Source of the DNA: Litorimonas sp051251645
GTDB taxonomy: Bacteria; Pseudomonadota; Alphaproteobacteria; Caulobacterales; Maricaulaceae
NCBI GenBank assembly: GCA_051251645.1
Contig: JBPOEY010000002.1
Coordinates: 682,001-746,000, forward strand
DNA length: 64,000 nt
Direction: 5' to 3'
Under the pieces are notes generated by a model that worked only from the letters and a program-made list of their open reading frames with translations, did not search any database and had not been told where the DNA came from. How positions within the stretch are numbered: position 1 is the stretch's first letter; each line of letters begins with the position of its first letter. The position numbers and the translations under genes were made by a program. Shown here piece by piece: positions 34,816 through 43,834 of this stretch.

Positions 34816-35616
34816 CAGCATTGGCAGTAACATTTCCGTTCCGACGATAATATCACCAGTATCCATGACGACACCGGGGATGAGGCTCTCAACCAGCAAT
34901 GTCGCTTCGCGGGCAATGATGATCCCGGCGGCCATCTCCCACGGTTTCACGTCGCGCTGCCAGAACCCGTCATAACGTCCTGCCGCCGTCCACGCGAGGT
35001 CAAGGCCGGGGGCACCCATGCTGCGCACGCCCGCGCTTGTGCCCATGACTTGATGAATTTCTTTGAGGAATTTTGTGTGGCCGGGCTGTCCAATGGACGG
35101 CGCGCCCGTTGCAAAAAGACAATCAGAAAATGACTCGCGTTGTGTCGGTTTTAGACGGCGGTCGCCGCCACCGCGTGTGCCATCATTAATATAGGCCCCG
35201 CGCCCTTTTTCAGCGAACCACATATCATCTGTCAGCGGATTATAGACCAAGCCCGCGACGACCTCGCGCGGATTGCCGTCAATTTCGCGCTCGAGCGCGA
35301 TAGATATCCCAAAATGTGGAATCCCGTGCAGGAAGTTGGTTTTACCATTGATCGGATCAATAATGAAACGGTGGGATTTATCTGTGCCGACAATCGCGCC
35401 TTGGTCTTCCATCAAAAACCCATAACCCGGCCGCGCTTGCGTCAGCAGTTCATGGATGGTTTGTTTGGTTTTTCGGGCCGCGTGGCCGACGAAATCGGCA
35501 GGGCCCTTGCGGCTCACCTGCATTGTTTCAATTTCACCGAAATCGCGCTGCAATCCGCGCGACGCTTTGCGCGCGGCTTCTTGCATCACGTTCATAATGG
35601 CTGACATTCCGCTCAT
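34798..35616 (-). CDS. Inositol-monophosphatase-family protein with altered active site
   Basis: A 272-residue IMPase/SuhB-fold protein. The overall pattern is intact (DFVGHAARKT, GYGFLMED, FIIDPINGKTNFLHG, MWFAEKGRGAY, VKPWEMAAG). Key metal ligands differ: the canonical DPIDGT is DPINGK (second Asp is N90, Thr is K92), the WD motif is WE (E227), and the usual ADxxAE is AARKTK. E70 and D87 remain. So it may be a weak or non-catalytic homologue, perhaps keeping only the regulatory role of SuhB. It follows efp and a small membrane protein on the same strand. Confidence 0.88.
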   Translation of the reverse strand: MSGMSAIMNVMQEAARKASRGLQRDFGEIETMQVSRKGPADFVGHAARKTKQTIHELLTQARPGYGFLMEDQGAIVGTDKSHRFIIDPINGKTNFLHGIPHFGISIALEREIDGNPREVVAGLVYNPLTDDMWFAEKGRGAYINDGTRGGGDRRLKPTQRESFSDCLFATGAPSIGQPGHTKFLKEIHQVMGTSAGVRSMGAPGLDLAWTAAGRYDGFWQRDVKPWEMAAGIIIAREATLLVESLIPGVVMDTGDIIVGTEMLLPMLKERVG

Positions 35617-35647
35617 TACATGTCCTTCTTTCGGGTTGACCCGACGG

Positions 35648-35824
35648 TTATTTCCAAACTCGCATCAGAGCGAGCCGCACAGCGATGGCGGCGATAAGAC
35701 CAAGTCCCGCACTGAGAAGTTTATCAAGGCCGAAGCCATACTGTAGACCAAACGCAACAGCCACCAGCACAAACACAGGGATGAGTCGCAAAATTGCAAA
35801 CCGAGTGCCAGAATTCATACCCAT
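35648..35824 (-). CDS. Small membrane protein between efp and the IMPase-like gene
   Basis: A 58-residue protein with two hydrophobic stretches (RLIPVFVLVAVAFGLQYGFG and LLSAGLGLIAAIAVRLALM), ending RVWK. The ATG at 35824 (or 35818) has an AAGGA upstream. It lies 22 bp after efp and 31 bp before the IMPase-like gene, so it is probably in that operon. Function unknown. Confidence 0.65.
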   Translation of the reverse strand: MGMNSGTRFAILRLIPVFVLVAVAFGLQYGFGLDKLLSAGLGLIAAIAVRLALMRVWK

Positions 35825-35846
35825 GTCGCGGGGTCCTTGAGTCTGA

Positions 35847-36413
35847 TCAGTCCGTTGACCGTGTGACGTAGCTGCCGTCTTCCGTATTGATGACCAAGCG
35901 TTCGCCCGCATCAACGAAGGGTGGCACAGCTGTGCGCACACCATTGCTCAGGGTTGCGGGTTTGAAACTATTGGCAGAGGTCTGTCCTTTGACAACGGGT
36001 TCGGTTTCCATAACTTCAAGAATGACTTGATCCGGTAATGAGACGCTGATTGGCTTGTCTTCGTAAAATTCGAGCGACACTTCCATCCCGTCAGTCAAGT
36101 AAACCGCACGGTCGCCGATGAATTCTTTTTGTAGATTGATCTGTTCGTAATTTTCTGAATTCATGAATACAGCAGCATCACCATCGTCATATAGGTAAGT
36201 GTGAGGTTTTTGATCCAGCCGAACGCGCTCGACGGTTTCAGCCGCACGGAAGCGTTCATTCAGTTTGCGTCCGTCCATCAGGTTCTTCAATTCGACCTGA
36301 TTAAACGCGCCGCCTTTGCCGGGCTTCACCGCATTGCACTTCACTGCAACCCACAGCGCATCCTGATGAAGGATGATATTGCCGGGCTTAATCTCATTGC
36401 CGTTCATTTTCAT
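35847..36413 (-). CDS. efp: Elongation factor P
   Basis: A 188-residue translation factor that rescues ribosomes stalled on polyproline. The domain I loop VKPGKGGAFNQVELKNL carries the modifiable Lys; RAAETVERV, MNSENYEQINL and the C-terminal VNTEDGSYVTR-like VINTEDGSYVTR are typical. Genes for the Lys-modifying enzymes (EpmA/EpmB) are not in the window. Confidence 0.97.
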   Translation of the reverse strand: MKMNGNEIKPGNIILHQDALWVAVKCNAVKPGKGGAFNQVELKNLMDGRKLNERFRAAETVERVRLDQKPHTYLYDDGDAAVFMNSENYEQINLQKEFIGDRAVYLTDGMEVSLEFYEDKPISVSLPDQVILEVMETEPVVKGQTSANSFKPATLSNGVRTAVPPFVDAGERLVINTEDGSYVTRSTD

Positions 36414-36510
36414 GGCGGGGCTATTCCTCTTTACGATGCGGCGCGCGCGTAACAGAGGGGAAGAGGATCGGCAACTAGTGTGGGCTGTGAGGAGAGCGAG
36501 GGTCCATAAT

Positions 36511-37287
36511 CTATCTCGGCGTCATCCGGATGCCGCCGTCCATGCGGATACATTCGCCATTAATATAATCATTCTCGACGATCTGTTGAGCGAGCATGGC
36601 GATTTCGTCGGGTTTACCGAGGCGGTTGGGGTAGAGGACCGTGTTTTCTAACGCTGTAAAGATATGCTCCGGCAATGTGTCGAATAGGGGTGTGTGGATC
36701 AGGCCGGGCACGATGGTGTTACAGCGGATCCCGACTTGGGCGAGGTCACGGGCGATGACGATGGTCATGCCAATGACGCCGCCCTTGGACGCGGAGTAGG
36801 CGACTTGGCCGATTTGTCCTTCATAGCCCGCAACGGACGCCGTATTGGTGATGACGCCACGTTGTCCATCTTCCGTCACAGGGTCTTGGCTGGCCATTTG
36901 TTGAGCGGCGAGGCGAGTCATATTGAACGTTCCGGTCAGATTAACGTCGAGCACGCGTTTGAATATATCAAGCGGATGCGGTGCGTCTTTCTTCTTGTCG
37001 TAGGTTTTGTGCGCGCTGCCGATCCCGGCGAAATTATTGCAGATGTGAAGCGCCCCAAAGGCTTTAACGGTCTGCTCGATGATGCTCGCCACGCCCTCTT
37101 CATCGGTAACATTGCCGTTGAAATAGCGAACGTTATCGCCGAGTTCTTTGGCAATAGCTTCGCCGCGTTCATCATTCATATCCAGAATGGCGATATTGGC
37201 GCCGTGTGCGTGGTAACGCCGAACGGTGGCTTCGCCGAGGCCTGATGCGCCGCCTGACACGAGCGCAGTTTTTCCTTTAAGGTCCAT
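36511..37287 (-). CDS. Short-chain dehydrogenase, 3-hydroxyacyl-CoA dehydrogenase type II-like
   Basis: A 258-residue SDR. The NAD site is SGGASGLGEATVRR; NNFAGI replaces the usual NAAG; the active site is S-x(12)-YSASK (TNTASVAGYEGQIGQVAYSASK), and PGLIHTPL follows. The sequence resembles HSD17B10-type beta-hydroxyacyl-CoA dehydrogenases. It is 9 bp downstream of an acyl-CoA dehydrogenase and part of a leftward fatty- or branched-acid oxidation set. Confidence 0.9.
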   Translation of the reverse strand: MDLKGKTALVSGGASGLGEATVRRYHAHGANIAILDMNDERGEAIAKELGDNVRYFNGNVTDEEGVASIIEQTVKAFGALHICNNFAGIGSAHKTYDKKKDAPHPLDIFKRVLDVNLTGTFNMTRLAAQQMASQDPVTEDGQRGVITNTASVAGYEGQIGQVAYSASKGGVIGMTIVIARDLAQVGIRCNTIVPGLIHTPLFDTLPEHIFTALENTVLYPNRLGKPDEIAMLAQQIVENDYINGECIRMDGGIRMTPR

Positions 37288-37296
37288 TATCAGCTC

Positions 37297-38472
37297 CTAA
37301 TTCAGCATGGATTGATAGTTTTGAGAGAAGACATCGCGACCGATAATAAGCTTCATCACTTCGGAACTGCCCGCAAGGATCCGGTTGATCCGTGACCCCG
37401 TGAACATGCGACTGATGGAATATTCATCCATATAGCCCGCGCCGCCGTGTAGCTGCACACCCTCATCCATCATTCTCCACTGGATTTCAGATCCGAGCAA
37501 CTTGGCTTTGGCCGCCGCATTGGCCGTCAAAAGGCCTTGATTATGCAAAGTCACCAGATGGTCGACATAGACTTGCAACATGTCGATTTCGCTATCGAGC
37601 TCCGCCATTTTGAACTGGGTGTTCTGCATCTGGCTGAGTTTTTTGCCAAAGACATTGCGCTCCATGACGAAGTCGCGTGTCAGATCAAACGCGTGGCGGG
37701 CTGAGGCAGAATATCCCGTTGCCGCGATTAACCGTTCTTCGGCGAGCCCTTCCATTAGGTGGATGAAGCCCATGCCCGGCGTGCCGAGCACGTTTTCACG
37801 CGGGATGATAACGTCGTCAAAGAACATTTCGGCTGTGTCTTGGGCCGGAAGGCCCATTTTCTTAAGGTTCTGCCCGCGAGAGAACCCCTCCATCCCGCGC
37901 TCCACAATGACGAGAGTCATGGCGTGCGGGTTAGCGGGCTTGATTGCGCCCTCGGCGAGATATTTCCCAGCCACGATCACGACGTCGGCATTGATTCCGT
38001 TCGAGATGTAGGTTTTTGAGCCGTTCAGGATGAGGTGGTCGCCCATATCTTTCACCGTGCTGCGCATACCAGACAAGTCCGATCCCGCGCCGGGCTCGGT
38101 CATGGCGACCGCCAGAATGGTTTCACCGGAAATACATTTGGGCAAGAAGCGCTCGCGCTGTTCCTCATTGCCGATGTTTTTAAAATAGGGGCCGACAAGA
38201 CGGGAATGGAGCGTGGCGAAAAACTCGCCCGTTTCTGCGCGCGCCGTTTCCTCAATGATGATTTGATCCCAGCGAAAATCCGTATCGCCCAGCCCGCCAT
38301 ATTTTTCATCCGGCCAGATCATCAACATGCCGCGTTCGCCCGCTTTGCGAAATGCGGACCGGTCGACAATGCCCGCCTCACGCCATTCCGCCATATGCGG
38401 TTTGATCTCTTCTTCTAGGAATTGGCGGTAAGATGAACGAAACAAGGTCTGTTCTTCGGTAAACTGGCGCAT
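37297..38472 (-). CDS. Acyl-CoA dehydrogenase
   Basis: A 391-residue FAD enzyme that introduces the alpha-beta double bond into an acyl-CoA. Signatures are AMTEPGAGSDLSGMRS, NGSKTYISNG, GFSRGQNLKKMGL, QLHGGAGYMDEYSISRMF and a catalytic-base region near the end of MEGLAEERL. Most similar in pattern to medium/long or branched-chain forms; chain length not predictable. Neighbours are the SDR and an AtuA-like gene. Confidence 0.95.
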   Translation of the reverse strand: MRQFTEEQTLFRSSYRQFLEEEIKPHMAEWREAGIVDRSAFRKAGERGMLMIWPDEKYGGLGDTDFRWDQIIIEETARAETGEFFATLHSRLVGPYFKNIGNEEQRERFLPKCISGETILAVAMTEPGAGSDLSGMRSTVKDMGDHLILNGSKTYISNGINADVVIVAGKYLAEGAIKPANPHAMTLVIVERGMEGFSRGQNLKKMGLPAQDTAEMFFDDVIIPRENVLGTPGMGFIHLMEGLAEERLIAATGYSASARHAFDLTRDFVMERNVFGKKLSQMQNTQFKMAELDSEIDMLQVYVDHLVTLHNQGLLTANAAAKAKLLGSEIQWRMMDEGVQLHGGAGYMDEYSISRMFTGSRINRILAGSSEVMKLIIGRDVFSQNYQSMLN

Positions 38473-38592
38473 GATGTCTCCCCGGCGGAATATTATCTAT
38501 TGTCAGTAGGGATGTCACTTCGGTCTTGTGAAGGGCCGGGCACGGTCTGCGCCCCTTTTATCACATGGCGGATTGCGGACGCTGTATTCGAA

Positions 38593-40341
38593 TCACAAAA
38601 GCGATTGGGGCACGGAAATTGGCATCACCGCAAGGATTTGGCCGAAACTTTTACCTTGGGCGTCATTGCGCAGCGACGCCATACCCCCGCCGCCGAGCGC
38701 CCGGTCCAACAGAATATTCATCGAATGTGACCCCGGTAGATACCAACGCTCAATCTCGCCATCGACAAAATGGGCGAAGCGGTCCCGGATCGCCGTGTCG
38801 CTCAGAGCGGCCCAGATATAGGGCATAAATTCTGGTTTGCGCGCAGCGACGCCGATATTGCTCTTGTCGCCCTTATCACCCGACCGAAGCCATGCGAGTT
38901 TGCTGAGGAGCACCGTCGTATCCCCTTGGCACTCTGGCGCAATAGGAGTCTCATATGAGGCAGGCAAGGTCGCTGGGCCGGGAGCACGTTGGACGGACAC
39001 ACCGTCAACCATGATGTCCGGAATAGCCTTGTCGACGAGGGCCGAGAATAGCCGCACGACAGCTTGTGGCTTGGGCCGTGCGCCCGAGAATAAGATCAAG
39101 CCCGGCGGGGTCGCGAGTCCGAAACCGGATGCTTCTTTCAGCACCAGCGCACAGGCCGCAGCCGCCTCATGCCTAACCGATATTCGGAAGGCGATTTCGC
39201 GGGGCTCGTGCGCCGTGGCAAAGTCGCCATAGTGGTAATCATTCCCGGTCATTTCTAGCTCTGCGTGGGTGTAATCGGGCATATTTCGATCGCGTAGCTT
39301 CCGTCGTGCGCGGGTCATGACGGCGTCAAACACCAGCTCCGCTTTTTGCGTCGCATCCGGGCCGACCATAAAGAAGAGCGCGCTGAGCCTGTAACCGTCT
39401 GTGACGGTCAAGCTGGCTTTATATTGGCGTGGCACACCGCGTCCGCGTGCGCCTGTGACGTGGACGCGGTCGGGCCCAACCTCTGTGATTTCGACCCCCG
39501 TGAAATCGCAAATCACGTCAGGCAAGATATAGTCTGCCGGATTGCCGATCTCATACAGCATTTGTTCCGCAACGGTGCCGCGATTGACGACGCCGCCCGT
39601 GCCATCGGGTTTCGTAATGATGCAGGAGCCATCTGCACTGACCTCGGCGATAGGGTAGCCGATATCGACCAAGCTGTCAGCGACGGTTTTCCAGTCGGTG
39701 AAGTTTCCGCCTGTGACTTGTGGGCCGCATTCGATCAAATGCCCGACAAGTGAGCCTTGCGCGAGCTTATCGAGATCATTCGGCAGCCAGCCAAATTCAT
39801 GGATCAACGCACCCAGCGTCACGGCACTATCGACGCAACGTCCCGTAATGACGATGTCCGCCCCTCCCGCTAAGGCCTGCGCAATCGGAAAGGCGCCGAG
39901 ATAAGCATTGGCTGAAATAATTGTGTCAGGGTCGGGAAAGGCGTCCCCTGAAAACATTTCCGAGACAGTCGAAATTTGGTCCAACCGATCCCTAATATCG
40001 TCGCCCGTGACGACGGAGACTTTTAGATTCAGCCCCGCGGCTGCGATAGTTTTTCGCACGGCCTCCGCGCACCCTTCCGGGTTCACGCCGCCCGCATTGG
40101 AGATGACTTTGACACTTTTTTCCGCGATCTCTGGCAGGTGGTGGGCGAATGCGCTCACGAAGTCTGGCGCGAAGCCCGCATCAGGGCGGCGCGCGCGCAT
40201 CGACGCCATCAGGCTCATGGTTATCTCAGCCAGATAATCGAAGACGAGATAGTCAGGTGAAGCGGCGAGTAACTGCGCCCACGCCATATCGCTTTCACCC
40301 CAATAACCCGAAGCTCCGCCCAATTTGACCGTCTTATTCAT
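38593..40341 (-). CDS. AtuA-like protein (DUF1446 plus ferredoxin-like C-terminal domain)
   Basis: A 582-residue protein. The N-terminal ~440 residues match DUF1446 (LGGASGYWGESDMAWAQLL, YLVFDYLAEITMSLMA, ISNAGGVNPEGCAEAV, ADIVITGRCVDSAVTLG). The C-terminal ~100 residues match the AtuA partner domain (LAWLRSGDKGDKSNIGVAAR). In Pseudomonas AtuA is required for acyclic terpene (citronellol/geraniol) catabolism, but its reaction is unknown. Here it sits with an acyl-CoA dehydrogenase and SDR but without the AtuC/AtuF carboxylase. Confidence 0.9.
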   Translation of the reverse strand: MNKTVKLGGASGYWGESDMAWAQLLAASPDYLVFDYLAEITMSLMASMRARRPDAGFAPDFVSAFAHHLPEIAEKSVKVISNAGGVNPEGCAEAVRKTIAAAGLNLKVSVVTGDDIRDRLDQISTVSEMFSGDAFPDPDTIISANAYLGAFPIAQALAGGADIVITGRCVDSAVTLGALIHEFGWLPNDLDKLAQGSLVGHLIECGPQVTGGNFTDWKTVADSLVDIGYPIAEVSADGSCIITKPDGTGGVVNRGTVAEQMLYEIGNPADYILPDVICDFTGVEITEVGPDRVHVTGARGRGVPRQYKASLTVTDGYRLSALFFMVGPDATQKAELVFDAVMTRARRKLRDRNMPDYTHAELEMTGNDYHYGDFATAHEPREIAFRISVRHEAAAACALVLKEASGFGLATPPGLILFSGARPKPQAVVRLFSALVDKAIPDIMVDGVSVQRAPGPATLPASYETPIAPECQGDTTVLLSKLAWLRSGDKGDKSNIGVAARKPEFMPYIWAALSDTAIRDRFAHFVDGEIERWYLPGSHSMNILLDRALGGGGMASLRNDAQGKSFGQILAVMPISVPQSLL

Positions 40342-40383
40342 CGGCTCAGGATGGCGTGTGTGGGCGCTAAGGTAAAGGGGCGC

Positions 40384-41046
40384 TTAGGTGACGATAATAT
40401 CGTCCATCGCTCTCACAACTGTCACGTCGGGCTTTGCTAATGCCCCGCTGTCCTCCGGGTCAAAACCAATCACGCGCATTCCCGCTGCCCGTGCGCCATC
40501 GACCCCGGTCACGCTATCTTCGATGACAACACAGCGGTTCGGAACAACCCCCATTTGGTTTGCGGCGTAGAGGAAAAGGTCCGGCGCGGGCTTGGGGTTA
40601 GCGACATCGACGGCGGAGAAGATGCGGCTTTCAAATAGGTTGAACAATTCTGTCGCGCTGAGGCTAATCGCCATTTTCTCAGGGCGTCCTTGCGACGCCA
40701 CGCAGGTGGTGAGGCCCGCAGCGTGAATCCGCGCGATGAGAGCTTTGACGCCCGATACAGCCTCTAACTCACGACGCATCCGGTCTTCCTGATCGCGGTG
40801 GAAGGCTTTGCGCCATCCGGGATCAATTCGGCGGTCGAGATGTGTTTCGATGATCTGGTGAACTTGCACCATTGTGCGACCCTTAAAGCGTTGAATAGCG
40901 TCTGCGCCGCACATCGCCCAACCAAGCCGCGTGATATGCTCAGCCATCACCGCATTAGATAAGGGCTCAGAATCCACGAGAACCCCGTCACAATCGAAAA
41001 TGACAAGATCAATTTGGTGGAGTGAGATCATGATGGTCCGTGACAT
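40384..41046 (-). CDS. HAD-superfamily hydrolase (beta-phosphoglucomutase/phosphatase-like)
   Basis: A 220-residue HAD-IA protein: DLVIFDCDGVLVDSEPLS (nucleophile and acid/base Asp), VASQGRPEKM (Ser motif), NPKPAPDLFLYAA (Lys) and VIEDSVTGVDGARAAGM (acidic motif). It dephosphorylates a small sugar or organic phosphate. The start may be 41046 or the Met at 41031; the first leaves only a few bases to the divergent gene's earliest start. Confidence 0.92.
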   Translation of the reverse strand: MSRTIMISLHQIDLVIFDCDGVLVDSEPLSNAVMAEHITRLGWAMCGADAIQRFKGRTMVQVHQIIETHLDRRIDPGWRKAFHRDQEDRMRRELEAVSGVKALIARIHAAGLTTCVASQGRPEKMAISLSATELFNLFESRIFSAVDVANPKPAPDLFLYAANQMGVVPNRCVVIEDSVTGVDGARAAGMRVIGFDPEDSGALAKPDVTVVRAMDDIIVT

Positions 41047-41086
41047 GATTTTATGGCGGTAAAAAGGTCTGTCCGCGCACTCATGG

Positions 41087-41102
41087 TTAACGCCACCCTA
41101 AC
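41087..41102. promoter_or_regulatory. Near-consensus CtrA-type site before the polymerase/ligase gene
   Basis: TTAA-CGCCACC-CTAAC differs from the full CtrA box by one base. It lies 22 bp before the ATG at 41125 and between two divergent genes. If real, cell-cycle control of envelope polysaccharide synthesis is suggested. Confidence 0.45.
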
Positions 41103-41124
41103 CCTTTCGCGGCATGGCCGAACT

Positions 41125-42495
41125 ATGGCCGTCACATTCAATAGTTCGGGCTACAACCAAGCGCATCTGGATCAGCGTAATTACGCGCTGATGGGCAGTA
41201 TCCGTGCGCTGGAATCAGCACTGTGGGTGCTGATCATTGTCTTTTTCTCAGGCGCGATTATCGGGCTTACCTTTGCATCGGCCGAAGCGCTGGATGCGGG
41301 TGAGAGCACCGTGGCGCAATATCTCTGGTATCCGATTTATGCGCTGATCGCCGGGTTCATGGTCTTACGCGTGCCGGGCGTATTGCGGCTTGTATCGCGT
41401 AATCCGCTGATCGTTATCTGTGTGCTTTGGATCGGCTTGACGTTCTTTTGGTCGATTGATCCGGGCACGACAATGAAGCGCTCGGTCGCGCTATTGATGA
41501 CAACACTGGCGGGTTTAGTTTTCGCGGCGCGGTATGACTGGGGCGAAATGGTGCAACGGCTCGGTGTCGCTGTGCTGATCCTGTGTTTGATCACCTTATT
41601 CGTCGCCCTGTTAAATCCTCCGCGCGGGATCATGTCTGACATCCACCCGGGTGCGTGGCGTGGCCCATGGGCGGAAAAAAACTATCTCGGCGGGATTATG
41701 GCGAAAGGGTTTGCCGTTTCGCTCTGTGCCTTTGCTATGTCGCCGAAACGCGCGTGGCTGTGGATCCCGACCGCGATGCTCTGCATGGGTTTAGTCTTAT
41801 TATCGACATCTAAAACGGCCTTGCTGGCGCTGATGGGAAGCTTTGCGATCTTTTTAGTCGTGCGGGTGTTTCGGCGGTTTCCGTTTTTGCGTGTCCCCGT
41901 TATCTGGATCATTACAGCCGGAATTGTCGGGATGGCGCTAACGCTTACCATCGGGTTTGAGTGGGCCTTGTCGCTGATTGGCAAAGACCCGACACTGACA
42001 GGTCGGACCGACATTTGGATTTTGCTCGGCCGCGCGATTGAACAGAAATATTGGTTCGGATATGGGTATGGGACGTTCTGGCTCGATCCCTTGGGACCGA
42101 GCTATGAGACGCGGACCGTGTTGCAATGGGATGTGCCGACCGCGCATAATGGCTGGTTGGATAGCTGGCTATCCGGCGGGTTCGTGATTATCGCGCTGTT
42201 CTCGACATTGTTATTTTTGACAATCCTTAAAAGTTTAGGCCGGATCAAAACAGGCGGTGTTGAGACTTATTGGGTCATCCTCAGCCTGTTTTTCTTCATC
42301 CTGTTCTCGCTGTCTGAATCCTCGATCCTGCAACAGAATGATATTAGTTGGTTCTTATTCGTTGCCACCACGGCCAAGCTGTGGGCGGGCGATCCGGCGT
42401 GGTGGCGTCCGGGGTCTCGCGGAGAAGCACGCGGCACCGTTGCGCGCATGGGCATTTACCGGGGGCCAGAGCGGCGCAAGTCGCGGCGCGACTAA
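41125..42495 (+). CDS. O-antigen ligase / exopolysaccharide polymerase-like membrane protein (Wzy/ExoQ)
   Basis: About 456 residues with 10-12 hydrophobic helices. The Wzy_C-type region is clear: GAWRGPWAEKNYLGGIMAK, LLSTSKTALLAL, LTGRTDIWILL and PTAHNGWLDSWLSGG. Such proteins polymerise or ligate surface polysaccharide in the periplasm. The start is uncertain: ATG at 41053 is in frame but is separated from the divergent HAD start by only six bases and would place a CtrA-like site inside the gene; ATG at 41125 avoids this. The gene ends with a 4-bp overlap with a convergent acyltransferase. Confidence 0.88.
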   Translation: MAVTFNSSGYNQAHLDQRNYALMGSIRALESALWVLIIVFFSGAIIGLTFASAEALDAGESTVAQYLWYPIYALIAGFMVLRVPGVLRLVSRNPLIVICVLWIGLTFFWSIDPGTTMKRSVALLMTTLAGLVFAARYDWGEMVQRLGVAVLILCLITLFVALLNPPRGIMSDIHPGAWRGPWAEKNYLGGIMAKGFAVSLCAFAMSPKRAWLWIPTAMLCMGLVLLSTSKTALLALMGSFAIFLVVRVFRRFPFLRVPVIWIITAGIVGMALTLTIGFEWALSLIGKDPTLTGRTDIWILLGRAIEQKYWFGYGYGTFWLDPLGPSYETRTVLQWDVPTAHNGWLDSWLSGGFVIIALFSTLLFLTILKSLGRIKTGGVETYWVILSLFFFILFSLSESSILQQNDISWFLFVATTAKLWAGDPAWWRPGSRGEARGTVARMGIYRGPERRKSRRD

Positions 42496-43619
42496 GCTTT
42501 AGGCGTCACAATATGCGCGCCGAAACGCTTTCGCAGAGCGACGAATTTTTGTTCCCAAAAGTAAAAGCTAAGCGCGGTGATCGCAAAAGATGCCGCCAGC
42601 GCGATGATAATTGTGAGCGGCGTGGAGAGCGCCATACGCTCAACTAAATCTAGCACGGGGAAGTGCCATAAATAGAGCCCGTAGCTCACGCGCCCGACCC
42701 ACCGTAGCGGCGCGAGCTCCAAGATCGGAAACGCCCATTGAAACACGCGACCAAAATAAAGGTTGAACAACAACACGCCAATCGCGAGTCCTTGAACGGA
42801 GAACCGTAAGACCTGCCGGAACATGTCGTCTCGGATCAAGAAGGTCGCGAGTAAGGTGATGATCGCAAGGGTGGACGGAATCCAGCCAATTAAGACCCGT
42901 AGACGCGCCGGATCGCGCAACTGATGCAGCCCCAATGTGAACAGGCAACCATAGGCAATCGAGTCGATCCGCGCGTCCGTTGCCATGTAGGTATAAAGTT
43001 CTGCAGTCTCCGGCCAGATTAGGCTCACAGCTAAGCGCCAAATCGGCACGATGACAATTACCGCTAACAAGACGGTTGTCAGGCGTCGCCAATTGAGTCC
43101 TGTCAGGATCAGGAGGGGTGGAAATAAGAGATAGAAATGTTCTTCGACGGCAAGGGACCAGAGCGGCGTCCAGCTCATATAAGGGGCGTTGCCGACCGCT
43201 TGTTGCGCGATTTGGTAGTAATTGGTGAAATAGAGGTTGGCCGCCGCGAATTCCGTCCCGATAGGACTGCCGAGACCCAGCCCCAAATGAATGGCGGTGG
43301 TAACAAAAGTCATCCCGAGCAGGGCCGGGAAAAGTCGGATCGCCCGGCGGACGTAGAAATCCTTAAGCCCAACATGGCCCTTCTTTTCAGCCTCAGCGAT
43401 GAGTAGGCGCGTTATTAAAAAGCCCGAAATAAAGAAGAACACGGTGACGCCAAAGCCGCCCGGGACGATATGGCTGAGTCCAAAATGGGCGATCAGCACG
43501 ATCAGCACCGCAATCGCGCGCAGCCCGTCCAGCCCCGGAATATAGCCATAGCGCGCTTCTGCGGAGATCGCATTTTCATGCGTACGCGGGCGCGAGCCGA
43601 TATTTGACGTCATATCCAT
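42492..43619 (-). CDS. Acyltransferase 3 family (OafA/YrhL-like) membrane protein
   Basis: A 375-residue protein with about ten helices. It starts with the acyltransferase-3 signature YIPGLDGLRAIAVLIVLIAHFG, followed by GGFGVTVFFFISGFLITRLL, RRAIRLFPAL and WSLAVEEHFYLLFPPLL. These enzymes acylate polysaccharides or lipids. It converges on the Wzy/ExoQ-like gene, so modification of the same glycan is likely but not proven. Confidence 0.93.
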   Translation of the reverse strand: MDMTSNIGSRPRTHENAISAEARYGYIPGLDGLRAIAVLIVLIAHFGLSHIVPGGFGVTVFFFISGFLITRLLIAEAEKKGHVGLKDFYVRRAIRLFPALLGMTFVTTAIHLGLGLGSPIGTEFAAANLYFTNYYQIAQQAVGNAPYMSWTPLWSLAVEEHFYLLFPPLLILTGLNWRRLTTVLLAVIVIVPIWRLAVSLIWPETAELYTYMATDARIDSIAYGCLFTLGLHQLRDPARLRVLIGWIPSTLAIITLLATFLIRDDMFRQVLRFSVQGLAIGVLLFNLYFGRVFQWAFPILELAPLRWVGRVSYGLYLWHFPVLDLVERMALSTPLTIIIALAASFAITALSFYFWEQKFVALRKRFGAHIVTPKA

Positions 43620-43695
43620 GATGGATGCGTAGCAAACGAATATGTAGCAACGGTTTCTGTGGTCAAATACCTGCGAATAAGGTTAGCAAACCCTT

Positions 43696-43773
43696 ATGAA
43701 AACTCTCGTCTTCCACGGCCCCGAAGATATTCCCTATTCGATGAACGGGCTGACGGTGTCGTCAAAATTATGA
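43696..43773 (+). pseudogene. Possible remnant of a zinc alcohol dehydrogenase N-terminus
   Basis: A 25-codon frame reads MKTLVFHGPEDIPYS... then stops. The first 11 residues look like the opening of zinc-type alcohol dehydrogenases (MKALVYHGP...). No matching continuation is visible in other frames downstream, so most of the gene, if it was one, is gone. It could also be chance. Confidence 0.3.
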
Positions 43774-43834
43774 TAAAGCCGTAGGGTCAAGAGCGCCGAC
43801 CCTAAAAATACTGATTTTAAAAATAAGAGGCCCC

